DNA from: Bryobacter sp964387685
Lineage (GTDB): Bacteria; Acidobacteriota; Terriglobia; Bryobacterales; Bryobacteraceae
Assembly (NCBI GenBank): GCA_964387685.1
Contig: CAYLXK010000005.1
Coordinates: forward strand, 1-64,000
Direction of reading: 5' to 3'
DNA: 64,000 bases
The notes beneath the pieces were generated by a model, which had not been told where the DNA came from, did no database searches, and saw only the letters and a list, made by a program, of their open reading frames with translations. Below are positions 58,492-64,000 of the stretch, in pieces (the first letter of the stretch is position 1; each line of letters begins with the position of its first letter). The position numbers and the translations under genes were made by a program.

Positions 58492-59298
58492 CTAGTTCGG
58501 GAAGAGCGTTTTTACAAGCGCGGGGAGGTTCTGGTAGTTCGCCACGATAAAGTCCGCGCCGACCCCACTGAGACGTTGGCGCTTCCAGTCGTCGATGCGC
58601 TGACAGGCCGGTTCGTCGGAGGCGACGCCGACGGCCACTCCGCCCGCTTGTTTGACGACTTCAATTTCGACATAGCCGTCGCCAAAGCCGAGGAATTCCT
58701 CGCCCCGGTATTCGCTTGAAGCGACGATCTGCTGGACCAGCAAGGCTTTGGAAAACTTGCTGAGATCGTCCAGGGCCCCAAAGACGCCGCCGTCGAAGTA
58801 CTGATGCACGTTCAGCAGTTTGGCTTCCTCCACCACATTTTCGTGGTCGGTGCCGCTGGCCAAATAGAGTTTGAGACCACGCGAGCGGAGTTCTTCGAGG
58901 AGGGGGCGCGAGCCGGGCACCATGGAGGCCTCTGGATCCAAGTCTCCGCGCCGTAAGCCCTCAAGACGGCTCTTGATCATCGTGTGCAGGCGGTCCAGAT
59001 AAATCTGCTTATAGAGCTTAGGATCCTGGGGCGAGCCCCCGCGGCGGCGGATTTGCTCGGCCAGTTCCATCATCTGGTAGATGGTTTCCTTGCCGGTTAG
59101 GCGTCCGACGAATTCTTCCACCAGTTCGGTGAGTTCCGCGTCGGACTCTCCTGTCTTGAGGTCTCGCAGAAACTCCACCATCATAGGGATCATAATGTTG
59201 ACCCAGCCGGTGCGGATCAGCGAAATCGTTCCGTCAAAGTCAAAGAGCACCACCCGGGCGGCGTTCGCATGGACGCCCGGCCGCAAAATTTCAATCAT
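58492..59298 (-). CDS. HAD family phosphatase-like protein
   Basis: 268 aa. HAD hydrolase with a helical cap: motif I VVLFDFDGTISLIRTGW, cap about 30-120 (ELVEEFVGRLTGKETIYQMMELAEQI), motif II YLASGTDHENVVEEA, Lys region ALDDLSKFSKALLVQQI and motif IV FLGFGDGYVEIEVVKQ. Unlike GmhB, it has the beta-phosphoglucomutase/phosphatase-type cap. ATG 59298 fits the strand before DFDGT. It is the first gene of the five-gene operon. Confidence 0.87.
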   Translation of the reverse strand: MIEILRPGVHANAARVVLFDFDGTISLIRTGWVNIMIPMMVEFLRDLKTGESDAELTELVEEFVGRLTGKETIYQMMELAEQIRRRGGSPQDPKLYKQIYLDRLHTMIKSRLEGLRRGDLDPEASMVPGSRPLLEELRSRGLKLYLASGTDHENVVEEAKLLNVHQYFDGGVFGALDDLSKFSKALLVQQIVASSEYRGEEFLGFGDGYVEIEVVKQAGGVAVGVASDEPACQRIDDWKRQRLSGVGADFIVANYQNLPALVKTLFPN

Positions 59299-59321
59299 CC
59301 TCTTCAGTGTCGCATTTGCCC

Positions 59322-60629
59322 TTAAATCAGCGCCCAGGGTTTGCGCGGGGCGCGGGCCAGCAGCTGATTGGCTTCCTCGGAATTGGTAAAGCGCTCTTTG
59401 GCGGCATCCCAATGCAACTTCTGCCCGGTGCGTAAGGCGATATTGCCGAGGTGGCCGATGTTGGTAGCAAGGTGGGCCGTAAGCGCGGTGGCATTAGGCT
59501 TCTGGGCGCCCCGGACACAGTCGACGAAGCGCATAGCGTGGTCGCGCGTCGCATCGCGGGCGGCCTGGCTCTTGGCTTCAATCACCGGCCGGCCGTCGCC
59601 GCGGGGGGCGGATTCGGGATGAATTTCAAAGCCTACGCGTTCGGCGATCATCGTGCCTTTGGTGCCGTAAAAGGCCATGCCGTTGGGCATGTCTTTGTCG
59701 CCGGCGGCGTTGTAGTATTTCCACTGCGGCGTGCGGAAGCCGCCGCCGTGGCCGTTGAAATTGACACCTTCGTAGGTGAGGACAAAGTTCTCGTATTCGT
59801 AGGTTGCTTGGAGCAGATCGGGATTGTCGCCGGCGCCCTCCAGAAGCAGCCGCCCGCCCGAGGCCGAAATCCGCTTGGGCGCGGCAGCGGCGCCGGAGAG
59901 GCCCATGATCTGATGCAAGGTGTCGAAGCGGTGCGTGCCATAGTCCGTAATCGTGCCGCCGGCGTAGTCGCTGAAGTGGCGGAAGGTAGCCAGGAAGCGT
60001 CGCTGATTAAACGGGACCTGCGGCGCGGGGCCAAGATACATATCCCAATCGAGGCCTTCCGGCGGGGCGCTATCGGGAACCTTCGAGACCGCGCTCGGCG
60101 CCAGATTGACGTAATTCCAAATGCGCACATACTTCACAGGGCCGATATAGCCGCTTTGGATGAGGTCGGCGGCCTGTGCGAAGTGGTTCGCGCTGCGATG
60201 CTGGGTGCCGCCGAAGATCAGGCGCTTGGTGCGGGTCATCGCATCAACGATTTTGCGTCCCTCGGCAATGGTGTAGGCCAAGGGTTTTTCCACATAAACG
60301 TCTTTGCCGGCGTCGGCCGCTAGGACCGCTATCGTGGCGTGCCAATGGTCGGGCGTTCCCACGATGATGGCGTCGATATCCTTGCGGTCCAACAAGCGGC
60401 GGAAATCCTGAACGGCCGTGGCGGCTCCGAGTTGTTGGGCAGCGGCCTGGGCGTTGGTCGCGTAGACGTCGGCCGTGGCGATGTATTTGGCGAAGGGGTT
60501 TTCCTTGGCAAAGCCGGCCACGTAACGGCCACGTCCGCCGGAGCCGATCAAGGCCAAGCGAACGGACTCATTGGCGCCGCGAATCTGACTAGCGGAAAGG
60601 GCGGAGGCGACGAAGCTACGGCGTTGCAT
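59322..60629 (-). CDS. Exported Gfo/Idh/MocA family oxidoreductase
   Basis: 435 aa. A short leader (MQRRSFVASALSASQIRGA) with an RR pair, then LALIGSGGRGRYVAGFAKE (Rossmann), VGTPDHWHATIAVLAADAGKDVYVEKPLAYT (EKP motif) and TDYGTHRFDTLHQIMG. The C-terminal domain is the usual alpha/beta substrate domain. The substrate is unknown. It lies 23 bases upstream of the HAD gene on the same strand and is divergent from the ABC uptake operon across 17 bases. Confidence 0.9.
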   Translation of the reverse strand: MQRRSFVASALSASQIRGANESVRLALIGSGGRGRYVAGFAKENPFAKYIATADVYATNAQAAAQQLGAATAVQDFRRLLDRKDIDAIIVGTPDHWHATIAVLAADAGKDVYVEKPLAYTIAEGRKIVDAMTRTKRLIFGGTQHRSANHFAQAADLIQSGYIGPVKYVRIWNYVNLAPSAVSKVPDSAPPEGLDWDMYLGPAPQVPFNQRRFLATFRHFSDYAGGTITDYGTHRFDTLHQIMGLSGAAAAPKRISASGGRLLLEGAGDNPDLLQATYEYENFVLTYEGVNFNGHGGGFRTPQWKYYNAAGDKDMPNGMAFYGTKGTMIAERVGFEIHPESAPRGDGRPVIEAKSQAARDATRDHAMRFVDCVRGAQKPNATALTAHLATNIGHLGNIALRTGQKLHWDAAKERFTNSEEANQLLARAPRKPWALI

Positions 60630-60646
60630 GTCAGGATTGTATTAGA

Positions 60647-61489
60647 TTGCGCAGCCTCCTACTCTTCCTGTTTCTCGCCTCTCCCGCACAGGCGCAGCCG
60701 AAGCGCATCGTTTCGACCGTGCCGGGCTTGACCGAGATCCTATTCGCTCTTGAACTAAACCAGCGAATTGCCGGAGTGAGCGAGTATTGCCGCTATCCCG
60801 AGGCGGCACGGGCCAAGCCAAAGATCGGTTCGTTCTTGCAGCCGAACCTCGAAGCCATTGCCGCGCTGAAGCCCGATATCGTTTACATCATTAAGAACCC
60901 GATCCGGCTTAAGGCCAAACTCGAGGCACTCAAGCTGCGCGTGGAAGAACTGGATCTCGAAACGCTGCCCGGCATCCTTTCGGCCATCGACTCGATCGGC
61001 CAGCACACCGGAAAGGCGGGGCAGGCGGCGCGGTTGCGGCGGGATCTTGAGATGCGCCTCGAACGGGTCAAAGCCCGCGTGAGGCGGCGGCAGAGCAGCG
61101 CGTTTTTGGTGGGGCGCACTCCGCAACGCTTGGAGGGCATGATCGCTGTGGGTCCGGGCAGCTACATTGGCGAACTGATGAAGGCGGCCGGAGGCGATAA
61201 CATCTTCGCGGATTCGCCGGCGATGTACCCGAGGATTTCCATAGAGCAGTTGCTGGCCCGCCAGCCCGCGGTGTTGTTTGAAATGGGCGATGCCGTGCAT
61301 GCGGGCCAGCCCGATTCGAAGTACCGCGAAGACGTCCTGAGCGTTTGGGCGAAAATCCCGGGATTGGCCGCCGTAAAAAAAGGGCGAGTTTATCCGTTGA
61401 ACGAGGACCTCTTCGTAGTGCCGGGGCCGCGCTTCGCCGAAGCCGCCGAACGTTTGTATGCATTGCTAAACGAAGCTGGAAGGCCGTGA
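60647..61489 (+). CDS. Periplasmic ABC binding protein (BtuF/FhuD-like)
   Basis: 280 aa. Class III binding protein of the type serving cobalamin, haem or Fe-siderophore importers. A signal peptide (about 1-17, ending AQAQ) is followed by RIVSTVPGLTEILFALELNQRIAGVSEYC, ALKPDIVYI, a rigid helix (residues about 110-145) and GGDNIFADSPAMYPRISIEQLLARQPAVLFEMG. The start is TTG 60647. The stop is embedded in the GTGA start of the ATPase gene. The ligand cannot be told from sequence; BtuF-type cobalamin uptake is the closest by layout. Confidence 0.87.
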   Translation: MRSLLLFLFLASPAQAQPKRIVSTVPGLTEILFALELNQRIAGVSEYCRYPEAARAKPKIGSFLQPNLEAIAALKPDIVYIIKNPIRLKAKLEALKLRVEELDLETLPGILSAIDSIGQHTGKAGQAARLRRDLEMRLERVKARVRRRQSSAFLVGRTPQRLEGMIAVGPGSYIGELMKAAGGDNIFADSPAMYPRISIEQLLARQPAVLFEMGDAVHAGQPDSKYREDVLSVWAKIPGLAAVKKGRVYPLNEDLFVVPGPRFAEAAERLYALLNEAGRP

Positions 61490-62256
61490 AGGGCGTTTAC
61501 GAAGTTCGCGGGGCGAGCGTGGATAAGGGGGGCCGGAAGATTGTGGACGGGATCGATTTTGCGGCCGGCGCGGGTGAGTTCGTTTCTATCCTCGGGCCGA
61601 ACGGCGCGGGCAAGAGCACGCTGCTGCGATTGCTCGCGGGCCTGGAGAAGGCCAGTGCCGGGAGTGTGCACTTAGGCGGGCGGGCGGTAGCGAAGATCGA
61701 GCGCCGGGAACTGGCCCGGCAAGTGGCGCTGGTGGAGCCGATGCTCGATTTGCCTTTTGCGCTCAGCGTAGAGCAGACCGTAATGATGGGCCGGGCACCC
61801 CACTCGGAAAGATGGTTCGAGACCGAAGCGGACTGGGTGCAAGTAGAGCAGGCCCTGCGGACGATGGATTGCCTCGCTTTTCGCCGGCGCGATTTCCGTT
61901 CTCTTTCCAGCGGTGAGAAGCAGCGCGTGCTGGTGGCGAGCGCCTTGGCGCAGCAACCGTGCGTTTTGTTGTTGGACGAGCCTGCCGCATTTTTGGATCT
62001 AGCGCACCAAAGAGATCTGTTCTCAGCCCTCCAAGGATTGGCTAAAGAGGGTTATTTGGTGATCGCGGTCACGCATGATTGGAACCTGGCGGCGGCGTGG
62101 GCTTCCCGGCTGCTCCTGATGAAAGGGGGCCGCCTGGCCGCCGACGGCACCCCCAGCGAGCTGGCGCGGCCCGAGCTTTTGAGCGAAGTTTTCTCGGTGG
62201 ACATCGACGTAGTGGCCCTACCGGGGCAAGCGCCGATGATACGTCACGCCCTATGA
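61486..62256 (+). CDS. ABC importer ATPase (BtuD/FecE-like)
   Basis: 256 aa. ATPase of the vitamin B12/Fe-siderophore import class: Walker A GPNGAGKSTLLRLLAGLE, Q-loop VALVEPMLDLPFALSVEQTVMMGR, signature SLSSGEKQRVLVASAL, Walker B CVLLLDEPAAFLDLA and switch His in AVTHDWN. The start is GTG 61486, overlapping the binding-protein stop as GTGA with GGAAGG just upstream. The end overlaps the permease start as ATGA. Confidence 0.94.
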   Translation: MKGVYEVRGASVDKGGRKIVDGIDFAAGAGEFVSILGPNGAGKSTLLRLLAGLEKASAGSVHLGGRAVAKIERRELARQVALVEPMLDLPFALSVEQTVMMGRAPHSERWFETEADWVQVEQALRTMDCLAFRRRDFRSLSSGEKQRVLVASALAQQPCVLLLDEPAAFLDLAHQRDLFSALQGLAKEGYLVIAVTHDWNLAAAWASRLLLMKGGRLAADGTPSELARPELLSEVFSVDIDVVALPGQAPMIRHAL

Positions 62257-63209
62257 AGGTTATTGTGTACGGAGCCTTGGCCTGGCTCGCGGCCCTGCTG
62301 CTCTGCCCGCTAGTGGGCGCGGCGCAGATATCTCCGGCCGCCGCCTGGGCGGGGCTGAGCCCGGACGCGGAGATTTTTTTTCGCGCCCGTTTGCCAAGGG
62401 TGCTGTTGGCGTTGCTCGCCGGAGGCGCCTTGGCCGTGGCCGGCGTTTTGTTCCAGGCCTTGATGCGGGACGCGCTGGCAACGCCAGACACTCTGGGCGT
62501 TTCGAGCGGCGCCAGCCTGGGCGCGGTGGCCGCCATTTGTTTTGGTTTCGAAGCGGGGCTGTGGCCCTCTGCGCTGGCCGGGGCGGGGCTCATGCTCGCC
62601 ATTGTGGTGGGCCTGGCCAGCCGCGGTGCGAAGCTTTCGAGCTTCACGCTGCTCTTGGCCGGAATCACGATTAACTCGATGTGCGTGGCACTGATGCTGT
62701 TTCTCCAAAACGTAACCACGCTGGGTCGCAGCCTGGCCATTACGCGCTGGCTGATGGGCGGCGTGGATTCGATCGAATACGGCACGCTCGGTATCTTGAC
62801 CGCGTTGGTGCTGCCCGCGGTGGCGCTCTTGCTTTGGCGCGCCCGGGATTGGAACCTGCTCTCGGTAGGGACCGACTGGGCGGCGGCTAAGGGCCTCGAC
62901 ACGGGACGGAGCCTGCGCCTGGGCTACGGGGCCGGCAGCCTGATTGCGGGGGCCATCACGGCCATTACCGGACCAATTGGCTTTGCGGGCTTGATCGTCC
63001 CGCATCTGCTGCGGCTGACTATCGGCACCGACCACCGGCTGCTGCTACCGGCAGCCTTTTTGTTTGGCGGAGCTTTTCTCTCGGTATGCGATGCGGTAGG
63101 CCGCAGCGTTTTTGCGCCCGCGGAACTCCCCGTCGGCGTGATTACGGCGATGCTGGGAGGGCCATTCTTTCTTTGGATCTTGAGCTCGCGGGCTACAATT
63201 AGAGTTTGA
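62253..63209 (+). CDS. FecCD/BtuC-family ABC permease
   Basis: 318 aa, about ten transmembrane segments. Iron-siderophore/cobalamin importer permease: RLPRVLLALLAGGALAVAGVLFQALMRDALATPDTLGVSSGASLGAV is the family start, RWLMGGVD the mid motif, and AITGPIGFAGLIVPHLLRLTIGTDHRLLLPAAFLFGG the coupling region. ATG 62253 overlaps the ATPase stop as ATGA. The end overlaps the next gene's TTG start (TTGA). Confidence 0.94.
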   Translation: MKVIVYGALAWLAALLLCPLVGAAQISPAAAWAGLSPDAEIFFRARLPRVLLALLAGGALAVAGVLFQALMRDALATPDTLGVSSGASLGAVAAICFGFEAGLWPSALAGAGLMLAIVVGLASRGAKLSSFTLLLAGITINSMCVALMLFLQNVTTLGRSLAITRWLMGGVDSIEYGTLGILTALVLPAVALLLWRARDWNLLSVGTDWAAAKGLDTGRSLRLGYGAGSLIAGAITAITGPIGFAGLIVPHLLRLTIGTDHRLLLPAAFLFGGAFLSVCDAVGRSVFAPAELPVGVITAMLGGPFFLWILSSRATIRV

Positions 63210-64000
63210 CCAACAAACTCGTCCTGGAAAATCTGAGGCACAGGCCAATCCGCACTTTGCTGGTTATCTTCGCCATTGCTATTCAAGTGAATCTGATTCT
63301 TACCCTGGTCGGCATGAGCTACGGTATGCTCAACGACTTTCAGAAGCGCAGCCGCGGCGTGGGCGCCGACATCATCGTACGGCCGCCCAATACAAGCGTC
63401 CTCAGCATGAGCGCGCCGTCGATGAAAGAGGCGATGGTGGAATACTTTCTCCAGCAGCCGCATGTCCGGGAAGTGATGGGCGTGACGGTGCACAACATGG
63501 AAGGCTTCTTCAACAGCGTCACCGGTGTGGACATTGAAAAATTCAACAGCTTCACGGGGGGCGGCTTCAATTTCATCGATGGCGGGCCTTGGAAAAACGC
63601 CGATGAAATCGTCGTAGACGACTATTACGCAGCGCAGCACAAACTGAAGGCGGGCTCGAAAATTAAGCTGATGAATAAGGAATGGACCGTGTCGGGTGTG
63701 GTGGAAAGCGGCAAGATGAGCCGCATCTTTATGCCGATCGACCGCCTGCAAGACCTCATCAGCAATACGGGCAAATTCAGCTCGATCTATCTCAAGGTGG
63801 ATAAGCCCGAAAATGTGGATTCGACTGTGGCGGCGCTGAAGGCACAGCCGTTTCTCAAGGAGTATCCGATTTACTCGCTCAAGGAGTTCACGTCGCTGAT
63901 TAGCGCCGACAACACGCCGGGCTTGAAGCCGTTCCTGAATGTCATCGTCGGGCTGGCCGTCGTGGTGGGCTTCCTGGTGGTCTTCTTGAGTTTCTACACC
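63206..64000 (+). CDS. MacB/FtsX-like ABC transporter permease, N-terminal part (cut by window end)
   Basis: 265 codons to the window edge, no stop. The start LTNKLVLENLRHRPIRTLLVIFAIAIQVNLIL is the short cytoplasmic tail and first helix of the MacB/LolC-type permease, followed by a periplasmic MacB_PCD-like domain (VGADIIVRPPNTSVL, DYYAAQHKLKAGSKIKLMNKEW). A second helix begins at the window end (VIVGLAVVVGFLVVFLSFY). The start is TTG 63206, overlapping the permease stop. Such permeases export lipoproteins or drugs; a LolCDE-like ATPase would be expected just downstream. Confidence 0.82.
   Translation, partial: MTNKLVLENLRHRPIRTLLVIFAIAIQVNLILTLVGMSYGMLNDFQKRSRGVGADIIVRPPNTSVLSMSAPSMKEAMVEYFLQQPHVREVMGVTVHNMEGFFNSVTGVDIEKFNSFTGGGFNFIDGGPWKNADEIVVDDYYAAQHKLKAGSKIKLMNKEWTVSGVVESGKMSRIFMPIDRLQDLISNTGKFSSIYLKVDKPENVDSTVAALKAQPFLKEYPIYSLKEFTSLISADNTPGLKPFLNVIVGLAVVVGFLVVFLSFYT

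Overview
The window is a GC-rich (about 60 % by eye), gene-dense bacterial chromosome segment with about 64 protein genes, no rRNA or tRNA genes, no CRISPR array and no recognisable transposase. The gene content points to an Acidobacteriota member, most likely of the Bryobacterales/Solibacter type. It has two very large Oar-like TonB-dependent receptors with an N-terminal carboxypeptidase-regulatory domain, a DUF1592/DUF1552 pair carrying planctomycete/acidobacteria-type CxxCH motifs, several secreted Gfo/Idh/MocA oxidoreductases and sugar isomerases, and a lipopolysaccharide/lipoprotein biogenesis apparatus (lolA, lspA, lgt, a gmhA-like gene) that implies a diderm cell. The taxonomy is inferred from families, not computed.

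Layout. 1-2.9 kb: a cut-off unknown gene, then a ppiD-like chaperone and dedA on the minus strand. 2.9-7.3 kb: a DUF429 gene converging on the first Oar receptor, with a partial tandem duplication exactly at their shared stop codons. 7.4-12.8 kb: pdxH and lolA, then a minus block with a haem/copper monooxygenase-like protein, a four-CxxC zinc protein and an MBOAT/SGNH pair for exopolysaccharide acylation. 12.8-20.1 kb: a plus-strand run of secreted oxidoreductase, haem-FGE-like fusion, apbE, ileS, lspA and lgt. 20.1-28.7 kb: S9A peptidase, Uma2 protein, the DUF1592/DUF1552 pair, RDD and HD proteins, and an aldo/keto reductase. 28.7-37 kb: a long minus-strand run (rimO, yacG, pgpA, NHL protein, cinA, DUF2237, a GT2, a membrane-anchored coiled coil, nadA, moaA). 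37-41.4 kb: small detoxification-type genes and their regulators (HxlR, SDR, DUF1330, TetR, two DinB-like proteins). 41.4-44.1 kb: a degenerate NRPS-like adenylation protein with an orphan partner. 44.1-44.35 kb: the only long non-coding stretch, rich in strong stem-loops. 45-48.3 kb: the second Oar receptor. 48.3-54.2 kb: a methyltransferase, a HAD protein, an Rrf2/DUF4159 pair and glycogen phosphorylase glgP. 55-59.3 kb: a tight five-gene minus operon (HAD, deoxyhypusine-synthase-like, PfkB/HldE-kinase-like, ROK, GmhA-like SIS). 59.3-64 kb: a Gfo/Idh protein and a translationally coupled BtuF-BtuD-BtuC-like uptake operon that runs into a MacB/FtsX-like permease cut by the window end.

How the genes work together. 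Much of the window concerns the envelope: lipoprotein maturation (Lgt, LspA) and export (LolA), phospholipid synthesis (PgpA), outer-membrane uptake (Oar receptors) with an inner-membrane ABC importer, surface polysaccharide acylation (MBOAT+SGNH) and heptose-type sugar phosphate metabolism. Genes are packed with 1-20 bp gaps or ATGA/GTGA/TTGA overlaps, and many starts are GTG or TTG. The least explained items are the five-gene sugar operon with a DHS-like protein, the structured element at 44.18-44.34 kb, the degenerate adenylation protein, and the duplicated convergent gene junction at 3.45-4.0 kb.
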